Shown here: in pieces, positions 25,998-35,104 of the stretch
Numbering within the stretch: position 1 is the first letter of the stretch
Layout: each line of letters opens with the position of its first letter
Source: JAKAWQ01 sp963840545
GTDB lineage: Bacteria; Pseudomonadota; Alphaproteobacteria; Acetobacterales; Acetobacteraceae
Assembly: GCA_963840545.1 (NCBI GenBank)
Contig: CAWIZE010000002.1
Coordinates: forward strand, 930,001 to 994,000
Reading direction: 5' to 3'
DNA length: 64,000 bases
Translations under genes and position numbers: made by a program
The notes under the pieces: model-generated
The model's input: the letters and a program-made list of their open reading frames with translations, nothing else
Database searches by the model: none
What the model was told of the DNA's origin: nothing

Positions 25998-26947
25998 GCG
26001 CCGCGCTCAGCGCCCCGCCCGGCCCAGGCCTACCCGGCCTCCTCGGCATGCTGCCGCCGCTGCGTGGCCGCGTCGTCCCCGCCGCGCCGCTCGGTCCCTC
26101 CACCTGGTTCCGCGTCGGCGGCCCCGCCGAGGCGCTGGTGCGGCCGGCGAACACGGAGGATCTGGCCGCGTTTCTCGCCGCCCTTCCGCCCGAGGTGCCG
26201 CTCACCGTGATCGGCGCCGCCTCCAACCTCATCATCCGCGACGGCGGCATCGCCGGTGTGGTCATCCGCCTGTCCGCCCGCGGCTTCGGTGCCATCACCG
26301 TCGAGGAGGGCGGCATCGTCGCCGGCGCCGCCGCGCTCGATGTCACCGTCGCCGAGCATGCGGCCGAGGCCGGCCTCGCCGGCCTCGAATTCCTCTCCGG
26401 CATTCCCGGCACCGTCGGCGGCGCCGTGGCGATGAACGCCGGCGCCTATGGTGGCGATGTCGCCTCCGTTCTCGACTGGGCCGAGGTGGTCAGCCGTTCG
26501 GGCGAGATCCGCCGCCTTTCCGCCGGCGAGCTTTCGCTCGCCTACCGCTTCTCCGCGCTCCCTCCGGGCGCCGTCGTCGTCCGCGGCCGCTTCGCCGCCC
26601 GCCGCGGCGAGCGCGCCGCGATCGCCGGGCGCATCGCCGCCATCCGTTCCGCGCGCGAATCGACGCAGCCCGTCCGCGCCCGCACCGGCGGCTCCACCTT
26701 CGCCAATCCGCCCGGCATGAAGGCGTGGGAGCTGATCGCCTCCGCCGGCTGCCGCGGCCTCGCCCGCGGCGGCGCCGCGGTCAGCGACAAGCACTGCAAC
26801 TTCCTCATCAACACCGGCACCGCCACGGCCGCCGACCTTGAGGGGCTCGGCGAGGAGGTGCGCGCCCGGGTCCGCGCCGCGACCGGCGTGGCGCTTGAGT
26901 GGGAAATTCGCCGCCTGGGACTGCCGTCCCCGGAGGCCGGCCGATGA
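25994..26947 (+). CDS. murB: UDP-N-acetylenolpyruvoylglucosamine reductase MurB
   Basis: Protein of 317 residues and an FAD/NADPH enzyme that makes UDP-MurNAc. GPSTWFRVGGPAEALVRP and GAASNLIIRDGG lie in the FAD domain. SGIPGTVGGAVAMNAGAYGG is the core signature, and GSTFANPPGMKAWELI holds the catalytic serine region, with KHCNFLINTG near the end. Coupled to murC and ddl by ATGA. Confidence 0.97.
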   Translation: MSAALSAPPGPGLPGLLGMLPPLRGRVVPAAPLGPSTWFRVGGPAEALVRPANTEDLAAFLAALPPEVPLTVIGAASNLIIRDGGIAGVVIRLSARGFGAITVEEGGIVAGAAALDVTVAEHAAEAGLAGLEFLSGIPGTVGGAVAMNAGAYGGDVASVLDWAEVVSRSGEIRRLSAGELSLAYRFSALPPGAVVVRGRFAARRGERAAIAGRIAAIRSARESTQPVRARTGGSTFANPPGMKAWELIASAGCRGLARGGAAVSDKHCNFLINTGTATAADLEGLGEEVRARVRAATGVALEWEIRRLGLPSPEAGR

Positions 26948-27861
26948 AGCGCGTCGCCGTTCTCCAGGGCGGCATCTCGCCCGAGCGCGCGGTCAGCCTC
27001 TCGACCGGCGCGCAGGTGATCGCCGCCCTCCGCGCCGCCCGCTTCGATGTCGTGCCGATCACCGTCGGCGAGGATCTCTCGGCCCTGATCGCCGCCCTCA
27101 CCCCGCCGCCCGATGCGGTTTTCAACGCGCTGCACGGCCGTTTCGGCGAGGACGGCGCGATCCAGGGCGTGCTCGACTGGCTCGGCATCCCCTATACCCA
27201 TTCCGGCGTCCGCGCCTCTTCGCTCGCCATGGACAAGGTCGCCGCCAAGGCGGCCTTCGCCGCCGCCGGCATCCCCGTCGCGCGCCACGTCCTCGTGGAG
27301 ATCGCAAGCCTCGCCCACGAAGATCCGCTGCCGCGCCCCTTCGTCGTCAAGCCGCCGAACCAGGGCTCCTCGGTCGGCGTCGCCATCGTCCATCCCGGCG
27401 ACAACCGCATGGCCGAGATCGTCGCGGACTGGGATTTCGGCCCGCTCGCGCTCGTCGAAGAGTTCGTCCCCGGCCGCGAGATCACCGTCGGCGTCATGGG
27501 CTCCTCCCCGCTCGCCGTCACGGAAATCCGCCCCGCCGACGGCTTCTACGATTACGAGGCCAAGTACGCGCCCGGCGGCTCGCGCCACGTCATTCCGGCC
27601 CCGATCCATCCCGACTCCTATGCCGAAGCCCTCGCCCTCGCCGCCGCGGCGCACAAGGCGCTCGGCTGCCGCGGCGCCTCGCGCGCCGATTTCCGCTACG
27701 ACGACAGCGCGGGCGAGCCCGGCCGGCTCGTCCTGCTCGAGATCAACACCCAGCCGGGCCTCACGCCCACTTCGCTCCTGCCTGAGCAGGCCGCCCATCG
27801 CGGCATGAGTTTTTCCGAACTTTGCACGTGGATGGTGGAGAACGCCGCATGCCGCGTGTGA
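26944..27861 (+). CDS. ddl: D-alanine--D-alanine ligase
   Basis: ATP-grasp enzyme of 305 residues that makes the D-Ala-D-Ala substrate of MurF. VLQGGISPERAVSLSTG, NALHGRFGEDGAIQG, KPPNQGSSVGV and LLEINTQPGLTPTSL are the family motifs. The start at 26944 overlaps the murB stop. The 3' end overlaps ftsQ by 13 bp. Confidence 0.96.
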   Translation: MKRVAVLQGGISPERAVSLSTGAQVIAALRAARFDVVPITVGEDLSALIAALTPPPDAVFNALHGRFGEDGAIQGVLDWLGIPYTHSGVRASSLAMDKVAAKAAFAAAGIPVARHVLVEIASLAHEDPLPRPFVVKPPNQGSSVGVAIVHPGDNRMAEIVADWDFGPLALVEEFVPGREITVGVMGSSPLAVTEIRPADGFYDYEAKYAPGGSRHVIPAPIHPDSYAEALALAAAAHKALGCRGASRADFRYDDSAGEPGRLVLLEINTQPGLTPTSLLPEQAAHRGMSFSELCTWMVENAACRV

Positions 27862-28712
27862 AGAAAAGCGCGCCGCGCAACAGCGTCAAGGACCGGCCGT
27901 GGCGCTGGGCGCTGCTGCTGCGCCGCCAGAAGGGAAGGCTGCGCATCCTCGCCATCGCCGGCGCCTTCGCCGTCGCCCTCTTCGGCGTCTCCGCGCTGGT
28001 GCGCGCCACCGACCCCGCCTCGAGCCTCGTGGGTTGGCGCGAGCGCATGGGCGCGATCGCCGGCGTCGCCGGCCTCAGCGTGCGCCACATCGTCATCCGC
28101 GGCCGGCTGAACACGCCCGAGCCGTTGCTCCGCGCGGCGCTCGGCATCACCCCGGGCGAGCCGATCCTCGGCTTCTCGCTCGCCGCCGCCCGCCAGCGTG
28201 TCGAGAGCCTGGCCTGGGTGCAGAGCGCCGTCGTCGAGCGCCGCCTGCCCGACACCGTCCTCGTCGTGCTCACGGAAAAACGCCCCTTCGCGCTCTGGCA
28301 GCATGACGGGCGCTTCTCGGTGATCGACCGCGACGGCGACACCGTGACCGAGCGCCACGTCCGCGCCTATCGCGCGCTGCCGCTGGTCGTCGGCCCCGGC
28401 GCGCCCGCACGCGCGGCCGGGCTCTTCGATGCGCTGGCCGGCCTGCCCGGCATCGGAAGGCGGGTTGCCGCCGCGGTGCGCGTCGGCGGGCGGCGCTGGA
28501 ATCTCGTCCTCAAGGACGGCACCACGATCGAGCTGCCGGACAATCATGCGCCGGTGGCGCTCGCCCGCTTGGCCGCGCTCGATGCCAAATACGCGCTGCT
28601 CGATCGCCCGCTCGCGGTCGTGGACATGCGTCTCGGCGATCGCCTGGTGCTGCGCCCCTGGCCGGCGCCGCCGCCCGCGCCCAATGCGCCGGCCATCAAG
28701 GAAAAAGGCTGA
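27849..28712 (+). CDS. ftsQ: Cell division protein FtsQ
   Basis: Bitopic membrane protein of 287 residues: a basic cytoplasmic N-terminus, a transmembrane helix at about 37-54 (ILAIAGAFAVALFGVSAL), a POTRA domain at about 75-145 (VRHIVIRGRLNTPE, then WVQSAVVERRLPDTV) and the beta domain. It recruits FtsL/FtsB and checks the septal synthase. The ATG at 27849 lies inside ddl. An extended start at 27822 is possible but unlikely. Confidence 0.94.
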   Translation: MPRVKKSAPRNSVKDRPWRWALLLRRQKGRLRILAIAGAFAVALFGVSALVRATDPASSLVGWRERMGAIAGVAGLSVRHIVIRGRLNTPEPLLRAALGITPGEPILGFSLAAARQRVESLAWVQSAVVERRLPDTVLVVLTEKRPFALWQHDGRFSVIDRDGDTVTERHVRAYRALPLVVGPGAPARAAGLFDALAGLPGIGRRVAAAVRVGGRRWNLVLKDGTTIELPDNHAPVALARLAALDAKYALLDRPLAVVDMRLGDRLVLRPWPAPPPAPNAPAIKEKG

Positions 28713-28724
28713 GGGAGACGCGCC

Positions 28725-30020
28725 ATGAATGATTTTTCCCCCCGCCGTGTCCTGCCGCCCGAGTCCGCCGCCGAGCCGCCGCGCCGGCTCGCCCGCGGCG
28801 GCCTCTTCGGCGTGCTCGATGTCGGCTCGACCAAGGTCGCCTGCCTGATCGGGCGCGCCGAATCCGACGGCTCGCTCCGCGTCATCGGCTTCGGCTGGCA
28901 GAAGGGCCGCGGCGTGCGCGGCGGCGGCGTCACCGACCTCGCCGAGGCCGAGAAGGCGATCCGCGCCGCCGTCGGCCAGGCCGAGGACATGGCCGACACC
29001 AGCCTCCGCGCGGTCACCGCCAACCTCTCCTGCGGCCAGCCCGAGAGCCGGCTCTTCAACGTGCAATGGCCGGTCGGCGGGCGCGCCGTTTCCGCCGAGG
29101 ATGTCCAGCGCGTGGTCTACGAGGCCCGCGCCCGCGCGCTCTCCGAGGGCCGCGAAACCATCCACGCCCTGCCGCTCTCCTTCGCCGTCGACGAAACCTC
29201 CGATGTCGCCGACCCGCGCGGCCTCCACTGCGACACCCTCACCGCGCGGCTGCACATCGTCGATGCCGCCACCTCCGCTTTGCGCAATTTCGGCGTCTGC
29301 CTCGCCCGCGCCGATCTCGACATCACCGCCCTCGTCTCCGCCCCGCTCGCCGCCGGGTTTTCCGTCCTCGTCGAGGACGAGCGCGTGCTCGGCGCCACCG
29401 TGGTCGACATGGGCGGCGGCACCACCGGCATGGCGGTCTTCGGCGAGGGCCAGATCCTCCACACCGCGATGCTCCCGCTCGGCGGCATCCACGTCACCAA
29501 CGATCTCGCGCGCCTCCTCTCGACCCCCGTGGCCCACGCCGAGCGGCTGAAAACGCTCTACGGCAACGCCGAATCGAGCCCCGACGACGAGCGCGAGATG
29601 CTGCCCGTGCCGCTCGTCGGCGAGGAGGAGCACCAGATCGCGCGCGTCCCGCGGGCGATGGTGGTGAGCATCATCCGCCCGCGCCTCGAGGAGACCTTCG
29701 AAATGGTCAAGGAACGATTGCAGGCGAGCGGCCTCTCGCGCATCGCCGGCACCCGCGTCGTGCTCACCGGCGGCGCCTCCCAGCTTTCCGGCGCCCGCGA
29801 GATGGCCGCGCACATCCTCGGCCGGCAGGTCCGCATCGGCCGCCCGCACGGTCTGCGCGGCCTGCCCGAGGCGGCATCCGGCCCGGCCTTCGCCACCGCG
29901 GCCGGCATGCTCGCCTGGGCCGCCGGCGCCGGCCAGACGATGCAGGACATCGACCTCACGCCCGAAGCCTCGCGCGGCCTGCTCGGCCGCGTCATCGACT
30001 TCTTCCGCCAGCGCGTCTGA
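28725..30020 (+). CDS. ftsA: Cell division protein FtsA
   Basis: Actin-fold ATPase of 431 residues that tethers FtsZ to the membrane. LFGVLDVGSTKVACLIGR is phosphate loop 1, ATVVDMGGGTTGMAVF is loop 2, and VVLTGGASQLSG is the adenosine motif. The C-terminus ends in a basic amphipathic helix (LLGRVIDFFRQRV), the membrane-targeting sequence. GGGAGACGC lies ahead of the ATG. The gap to ftsQ is 12 bp, the first real gap in the chain apart from ftsL-ftsI. Confidence 0.97.
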   Translation: MNDFSPRRVLPPESAAEPPRRLARGGLFGVLDVGSTKVACLIGRAESDGSLRVIGFGWQKGRGVRGGGVTDLAEAEKAIRAAVGQAEDMADTSLRAVTANLSCGQPESRLFNVQWPVGGRAVSAEDVQRVVYEARARALSEGRETIHALPLSFAVDETSDVADPRGLHCDTLTARLHIVDAATSALRNFGVCLARADLDITALVSAPLAAGFSVLVEDERVLGATVVDMGGGTTGMAVFGEGQILHTAMLPLGGIHVTNDLARLLSTPVAHAERLKTLYGNAESSPDDEREMLPVPLVGEEEHQIARVPRAMVVSIIRPRLEETFEMVKERLQASGLSRIAGTRVVLTGGASQLSGAREMAAHILGRQVRIGRPHGLRGLPEAASGPAFATAAGMLAWAAGAGQTMQDIDLTPEASRGLLGRVIDFFRQRV

Positions 30021-30093
30021 TGCAGCCACGTCGGATTCCTGGTCCCTCCCGCAACCTCAGCCCCCGCGCCACCATCGCGAAAGAGATCCGCCG

Positions 30094-31851
30094 ATGACCC
30101 TCAACCTCACCGTCCCCAAGCAGGTCCACACCGACTTCACCCCGCGCATCACCGTGATGGGCGTCGGCGGCGGCGGCACCAACGCCGTCGACAACATGAT
30201 CGCCTTCAACCTCCAGGGCGTCGATTTCGTGGTCGCCAACACCGATGCCCAGCAGCTCATGCACTCGAAGGCGGACCGCCGCATCCAGCTCGGCCCGCAC
30301 CTCACCCAGGGGCTCGGCGCCGGCGCCAACCCCGAGATCGGCCGCGCCGCCGCCGAGGAGGCGGCCGACGAGCTCGAGCGCCATCTCGACGGCGTGCACA
30401 TGCTCTTCATCACCGCCGGCATGGGCGGCGGCACCGGCACCGGGGCGGCCCCGGTGATCGCGCGGATGGCCCGCGAGCGCAACATCCTCACCGTCGGCGT
30501 GGTGACGAAACCCTTCACCTTCGAGGGCGTGCGCCGCGGCCGCTCCGCCGAATCCGGGATCGACCAGCTCCAGCAATTCGTCGATACGCTGATCATCATC
30601 CCGAACCAGAACCTGTTCCGGCTGGCCAACGAGCGGACCGGCTGGCGCGAGGCCTTCAAGATGGCCGACCACGTGCTCTACATGGGCGTGCGCGGCGTCA
30701 CCGACCTCATCGTCTCGCCCGGCCTCGTCAATCTCGACTTCGCCGATATCCGCACCGTGATGGCGGAGATGGGCAAGGCGATGATGGGCACCGGCGAGGC
30801 CGAGGGCGAGAACCGCGCGACCCGCGCCGCCGAGGCCGCGATCAACAATCCGCTGCTCGAGGACACCAGCATGTCGGGGGCCAAGGGCCTCTTGATCAAC
30901 ATCACCGGCGGCGACGACATGACCCTCTTCGAGGTCGACCAGGCCGCCAACCGCGTCCGCGAGGAGGTGGACGAGGAGGCCAACATCCTCTTCGGCTCCT
31001 CGATCGACGAGAACGCCGCCGGCCGGATGCGCGTCTCGGTCGTCGCCACCGGCATCGACCGCCCGGCGGCCGAGCGGCCGCGCCTCGTCGCGGTGGGCGG
31101 CGGGCTCGCCGGCACCCAGCCTTCGTTCCTGCACGCCGCCGCCGGCCCGAACGGGGTCGATCCGCGGCCGCTCAGCATCGTGCAGACGGCGGAGCCCGCC
31201 TTCGCGCCCACCCACGCCGCGCCGCTCTCGGCGCCCGCGCACGCGGGACCGGCCCATCCGCCGGCGGCCTACGCGGCCGCGGCAGGCCGGGCCCATGCCC
31301 GGACCCTGCCGGGCCCGGTCGCCCCGCCCCGTCCGGCCGCCAATCCCCCGGCCGCCAATCCCCCGGCCGCCAATCCCCCGGCCGCCAATCCCCCGATCGC
31401 CAATCCCCCGATCGGCGGTCCCGTGGGGGCGATCCTGGCGGAGCGGATGGCGCAGCAGGAACGCCTGCGCGCGGCCGAGCATGCGGCCCTCGCCGCGGCT
31501 CAGCGCGAATACCGCCCGACCGCTCACGAGGCGGCGCCGTACCCGCCCGCCGCGCCCCCCCAAGGACGCGGCCTCTTCACCGACGCCGGCCCAACGCCCG
31601 GCTCCTGGACCGCGCCGCCCTCGCCCCATCACGCCCCCGGGGGCGCTCAGGCGGGCAGCCCCGCGCCGCGCCGCGGCAGCATCTTCCAGGTGGTCACCTC
31701 CGTCCTCCGCCGCTCCGCCGACGCCGAGCCCGCCCGCCCGGCGCACCAGGCCGCCCCGGAGCCGGAATCGCCGCACGCCTCGGTGCGGCTCACGGGGAGC
31801 GATGAGCTCGGGCTCGACATCCCGGCGTTCCTGCGCAAGCAGACCTCCTGA
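30094..31851 (+). CDS. ftsZ: Cell division GTPase FtsZ
   Basis: Protein of 585 residues. The GTPase domain (about 15-325) shows VGGGGTNAVDNM, the tubulin signature GMGGGTGTGAAP and NLDFADIRTVM. A long disordered linker rich in Pro/Ala/Asn follows and includes five 15-bp tandem repeats (31336-31410). The C-terminal peptide LGLDIPAFLRKQ at the end binds FtsA. It polymerises into the division ring. The linker is long even for alphaproteobacteria, and a second copy of the last 91 bp lies at 32624-32714. Confidence 0.98.
   Translation: MTLNLTVPKQVHTDFTPRITVMGVGGGGTNAVDNMIAFNLQGVDFVVANTDAQQLMHSKADRRIQLGPHLTQGLGAGANPEIGRAAAEEAADELERHLDGVHMLFITAGMGGGTGTGAAPVIARMARERNILTVGVVTKPFTFEGVRRGRSAESGIDQLQQFVDTLIIIPNQNLFRLANERTGWREAFKMADHVLYMGVRGVTDLIVSPGLVNLDFADIRTVMAEMGKAMMGTGEAEGENRATRAAEAAINNPLLEDTSMSGAKGLLINITGGDDMTLFEVDQAANRVREEVDEEANILFGSSIDENAAGRMRVSVVATGIDRPAAERPRLVAVGGGLAGTQPSFLHAAAGPNGVDPRPLSIVQTAEPAFAPTHAAPLSAPAHAGPAHPPAAYAAAAGRAHARTLPGPVAPPRPAANPPAANPPAANPPAANPPIANPPIGGPVGAILAERMAQQERLRAAEHAALAAAQREYRPTAHEAAPYPPAAPPQGRGLFTDAGPTPGSWTAPPSPHHAPGGAQAGSPAPRRGSIFQVVTSVLRRSADAEPARPAHQAAPEPESPHASVRLTGSDELGLDIPAFLRKQTS
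31336..31410 (+). repeat. In-frame 15-bp tandem repeat in the ftsZ linker
   Basis: GCCGCCAATCCCCCG occurs four times without mismatch and a fifth time as ATCGCCAATCCCCCG, encoding AANPP/IANPP units in the disordered linker. Identity between units points to recent slippage. Confidence 0.92.
31761..31851. repeat. ftsZ 3'-end duplication, original copy
   Basis: The last 91 bp of ftsZ, including the stop, match 32624-32714 in direct orientation without gaps and with seven differences by my count. It encodes the FtsA-binding tail. Confidence 0.9.
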
Positions 31852-31897
31852 AGCGAGGCCGCGCGGGACGGGCGGGCCTCGCCGCCCGGCCCGCCGC

Positions 31898-32482
31898 TCA
31901 AGCCGGCCGGCGCCGGCGCGCGACGGCGAACCCGGCCAGGGCGGTGCCGAGGAGCGCGAGCGAGGCGGGCTCGGGAACCGCGGTGGCCGGCGTCGCCGTC
32001 CCGCTCTCGAAGGTCGCGGCGGCCTGCGCGCCCGACGCGCACTGCGGGTCGCCGCCGCCGCAAAACAGGCCGGCCTCGGTGGCCAAGGTGGGAGCGCTGA
32101 GCAATTCCGTAACGAGCGAGCCGCCCGCGAACGATGCGATCGGCCCGGCGAACACCAGCTCCAGTTCGGAATTGGCGCCGGGCGTCACGAAGTCGACTTC
32201 CGCGAACGTTCCGTTGGGCGAGGTGGAATTGAAATCAACGGTATAGGCCGCCCAGTCGCTCGACGTGACCGTTCCGCCGGGGATGGTGACGTCGAACGCG
32301 GTGATCGCCCCGGTCGTCTGGTCGAGGGTGAAGGTCCCGCTCGCCCTGTCGCTGCCGTCGAACGACGCGTTGAGCGTGCCGGTGAAGTCCCAGCTGCTGA
32401 CGGCGTCCGCCCGCGCCATCGCCGGGACCAGCATCCCGACCGCCAGCACCGCCGCAACCGCCATTCCCCGATTGCGCCACAT
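31898..32482 (-). CDS. PEP-CTERM sorting-signal protein
   Basis: Secreted protein of 194 residues, antisense to the division cluster. A signal peptide occupies about 1-26 (AVAAVLAVGMLVPAMARADA). A Ser/Thr/Gly-rich beta body follows, and the C-terminus is a full PEP-CTERM signal: VPEPASLALLGTALAGFAVARRRR. An exosortase would process this tail; none lies in this window. Two cysteines in FCGGGDPQCASG may form a disulphide. It sits between the two copies of the ftsZ 3' end, which suggests it arrived there secondarily. Its function is unknown. Confidence 0.88.
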   Translation of the reverse strand: MWRNRGMAVAAVLAVGMLVPAMARADAVSSWDFTGTLNASFDGSDRASGTFTLDQTTGAITAFDVTIPGGTVTSSDWAAYTVDFNSTSPNGTFAEVDFVTPGANSELELVFAGPIASFAGGSLVTELLSAPTLATEAGLFCGGGDPQCASGAQAAATFESGTATPATAVPEPASLALLGTALAGFAVARRRRPA

Positions 32483-32623
32483 GATTTCCCCGCTTTTCGG
32501 AATCGATGAAGGTCTGCTCCTGCAAGAACGGCGCCTGACCCTTGTCCATGAGCCTTTTCAACGAGTTATGCCGGGCGTCGCGGCGCTCTCTGTAAAAATC
32601 CTCGACAGAACCCGCGCCCCGGT

Positions 32624-32714
32624 GCCGGACTCGCCCCACGCCTCGGTCCGCCTCACGGGGAGCGACGGGCTCGGGCTCGACATCCCGGCGTTCCTGCGCA
32701 AGCAGACCTCGTGA
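32624..32714. repeat. ftsZ 3'-end duplication, second copy
   Basis: Encodes PHASVRLTGSDGLGLDIPAFL and the rest of the FtsZ tail to a TGA at 32712-32714, but has no GTPase domain ahead. Four of the seven changes from the original are third-position changes, so it diverged while similar to a functional tail or came from another strain. The frame is open upstream to 32265, but that stretch overlaps the PEP-CTERM gene antisense and looks non-coding. Confidence 0.9.
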
Positions 32715-32824
32715 CAGGAGCCGCGAGCAGCGCACAAAATGCCGTAGAATCAAATAAATGGACGGAAATATGCTGAAATAAACCTTGACTTTGCCCGGGC
32801 GCGTTTGCCGCCTAGCCTCGATGC

Positions 32825-33778
32825 ATGCACGGATCCTTCCCGTCCCTTCCGCGTACACCCGCAAGGCAGCGCACGCTCCTGAAGCCGATCGGGTGCGCGG
32901 GCATCGGCCTGCATTCCGGCGTGCGGGTGGAGATGGAGCTTTGCCCCGCGCCGGAGGATAGCGGCATCGTCTTCTACCGCCGCGATGCCGGGGTCGAGGT
33001 TCCCGCCCGCTTCGCCTGCGTCTCCGACACGCGGCTGGCGACCCAGCTCGCCGCGCCGCTGGCCCCCGAAATCCGCGTCGGCACGGTCGAGCACCTGCTC
33101 GCCGCCCTGGCGGCGCTCGGCGTCGACAATGCCCGCATCTCGCTCGACGGGCCCGAGGTGCCGGTGCTCGACGGCTCCGCCGCTCCGTTCGTCTTCCTGC
33201 TCGATTGCGCCGGCCTCGCCGAGCAGGACGCGCCGCGCCGCGAGCTTTCCATCCTCCGCCCCGTCCTCGTCGCCGAGGGCAACGCCTTCGTCGAACTTCT
33301 CCCGCACGCCGGTCCCCATTCGGCCCAGGGCCTCGCCCAGGGCCTGGCGATGGAAGTCTCGATCGATTTCTCGGCGCCCGCCATCGGCCGCCAGGCGCTC
33401 TCGCTCGATCTCACCGAGGCCGGCTTCCGCCGCGAGATCGCCGCCGCCCGCACCTTCACCACCGCCGATGCCATCGCCGGCCTGCGCGAGGCCGGCCTCG
33501 CCCGCGGCGGCTCGCTCGAGAATGCGGTGGTGGTCGAGAAGGCGCGCGTGCTGAACCCCGCGGGCCTGCGCATGCCGGACGAATTCGTCCGCCACAAGCT
33601 GCTCGACGCGGTCGGCGATCTTTCGCTCGCCGGCCTGCCGATCCGCGGCCGCTTCCGCGCCCATCGCTCCGGCCACACCCTCAATCGCCGCCTGCTCGAG
33701 CAGCTCTTCGCCAGCCCCGACGCCTGGCGCATCGGCCCCGTGCTGTCCTCCCTCGAGCCGGTCCTCGCCGCCGCCTGA
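32825..33778 (+). CDS. lpxC: UDP-3-O-acyl-N-acetylglucosamine deacetylase LpxC
   Basis: Zinc enzyme of 317 residues and the committed step of lipid A synthesis. GCAGIGLHSG opens the fold, TVEHLLAAL gives the first zinc histidine, and KLLDAVGDLSLAG with HRSGHTLNRRL gives the remaining His/Asp and catalytic residues. A duplicated 12-bp unit encodes AQGLAQGLA at about 168-176. It follows an AT-rich stretch (32734-32795) with TTGACT near 32794, so it probably has its own promoter, separated from ftsZ by the inserted PEP-CTERM gene. Confidence 0.96.
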   Translation: MHGSFPSLPRTPARQRTLLKPIGCAGIGLHSGVRVEMELCPAPEDSGIVFYRRDAGVEVPARFACVSDTRLATQLAAPLAPEIRVGTVEHLLAALAALGVDNARISLDGPEVPVLDGSAAPFVFLLDCAGLAEQDAPRRELSILRPVLVAEGNAFVELLPHAGPHSAQGLAQGLAMEVSIDFSAPAIGRQALSLDLTEAGFRREIAAARTFTTADAIAGLREAGLARGGSLENAVVVEKARVLNPAGLRMPDEFVRHKLLDAVGDLSLAGLPIRGRFRAHRSGHTLNRRLLEQLFASPDAWRIGPVLSSLEPVLAAA

Positions 33779-33876
33779 GCCGGCGCCCTTCCGCCCTTCC
33801 GCCCTTCCGCCCGCCCCGCCGCCTTCCTTCCCGGATGGCCGAACCGGCCGGCCCCGCGAGCGCGACGTTGCGCGGG

Positions 33877-35073
33877 TCACGGATTGGATTGCACCGCCTT
33901 GCCCAGCAGGGCGACCGTCGCGGCGCAGGCGACGAGGAGAAGAACCGCCGCCCGCAGGCCGACGGATTGCGCGGCGGCCCCGATCGCCACCGGGCCGACG
34001 AGAAACCCCGAATATCCGGCGGTCGCCGCCATCGCCACGCCGGCCGCCGGGGTCGCCCCGCGCCGCCCGGCCGCGCTGTAGATCGCCGGCACGACATTGG
34101 AAAGACCGATCCCGACCAGCGCGAAGCCGCAGCTCGCCGCCACGGGGATCGGCCAGGCGACCGCCAGCGCAAGGCCGGCCGCGGCAATCAGCGCCCCGGC
34201 GGTGACGACCCGGGCGCGCCCCACGCCGCGGACGACGCGGTCGCCGGCGAGCCGGCCCGCCACCATGGCCGCCGAGAACGCGGCATAGCCGAACGCCGCA
34301 TGCCCCGCCGTCGCCCCCGCCACGGTCGCTAGGTAGACGGCGCTCCAGTCCCCCATGGCGCCCTCGCACAGCATGCAGAGCAGGGCGGCCGCGCAGAGCG
34401 CCAGCACGGCGCGCTCGGGCAGCATCAGCCGCCGCCGCGGCGCCGGCCTTTCCGTCCCCCGCCGCAGCCCGGCCCAGGCCGCCGCGGCGAGCGCCAGGAC
34501 CCCCACCGCCGCGAGTGCCATTCCGCGCCCGCTCCCCGCGCCCGCGAAGGCCCCGCCGAGCGCCGCCCCGGCCAGCCCGCCGCCGCTGAAGGCGGCATGG
34601 AAGGAGGACATGATCGGCGCCCCCCAGGCGCGCTCGACCAGGCTCGCCTCCGTGTTCATCACGACGTCGAGCAACCCCTGCCCGGCGCCGACCGCCATCG
34701 CTCCGGCCACCAGCCAGGGCAGGCTCGGCGCCAGCGGCGGCAAGGTCAGGGCGGCGGCGAAGAGCAGCATCGCCAGCCGCGTCGCCCGCGCCGCGCCCAG
34801 CCGATGAGCGAGCAGGCCCGCGAACTGCATCGCCAGCACCGCGCCCACGGCGAATCCCAGCAGGGCGAGGCTGAGCGCGCCGTTCGACAGCGCCAGCGCG
34901 ATCTTGAACGTCGGGATCGAGGCCGCCCAGGCGCCGATGCCGAGGCCGCTGGCGAGGAACGCGGCCGTCGTCGCCGCGCGCTCCGCGGAGGACGCCCCGC
35001 GCCGGACCGCCGCGGTCGCGCTCACTCGCGGCCGGACGGGGCGCGTGAGCGGAGCCTGGCGAGCGCCACCCAT
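33877..35073 (-). CDS. Major facilitator superfamily transporter
   Basis: Membrane protein of 398 residues with about twelve hydrophobic segments. It resembles the short sugar/drug MFS group with GIGAWAASIPTFK in the first helix, FAVGAVLAMQFAG and GAMGDWSAVYL at the start of the second half. The substrate cannot be told. It converges on lpxC across 98 bp that contain three CCCTTCCG repeats. The start at 35073 gives a 30-residue cytoplasmic lead; a GTG or later codon is possible. Confidence 0.82.
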   Translation of the reverse strand: MGGARQAPLTRPVRPRVSATAAVRRGASSAERAATTAAFLASGLGIGAWAASIPTFKIALALSNGALSLALLGFAVGAVLAMQFAGLLAHRLGAARATRLAMLLFAAALTLPPLAPSLPWLVAGAMAVGAGQGLLDVVMNTEASLVERAWGAPIMSSFHAAFSGGGLAGAALGGAFAGAGSGRGMALAAVGVLALAAAAWAGLRRGTERPAPRRRLMLPERAVLALCAAALLCMLCEGAMGDWSAVYLATVAGATAGHAAFGYAAFSAAMVAGRLAGDRVVRGVGRARVVTAGALIAAAGLALAVAWPIPVAASCGFALVGIGLSNVVPAIYSAAGRRGATPAAGVAMAATAGYSGFLVGPVAIGAAAQSVGLRAAVLLLVACAATVALLGKAVQSNP

Positions 35074-35104
35074 TGCAGCAACGGCAACGGCCTAGCAGGG
35101 CGTC

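Noticed and set aside
27696..30029. 777-codon open frame on the minus strand
   Set aside because: Shadow of ddl, ftsQ and ftsA; its composition is repetitive Gly/Ala/Asp/Arg, the signature of reverse reading of GC-rich genes.
32265..32714. 149-codon plus-strand gene ending in an FtsZ tail
   Set aside because: Only the last 30 or so codons resemble FtsZ; the rest is antisense to the PEP-CTERM gene and lacks coding character, so it is treated as a duplicated tail.
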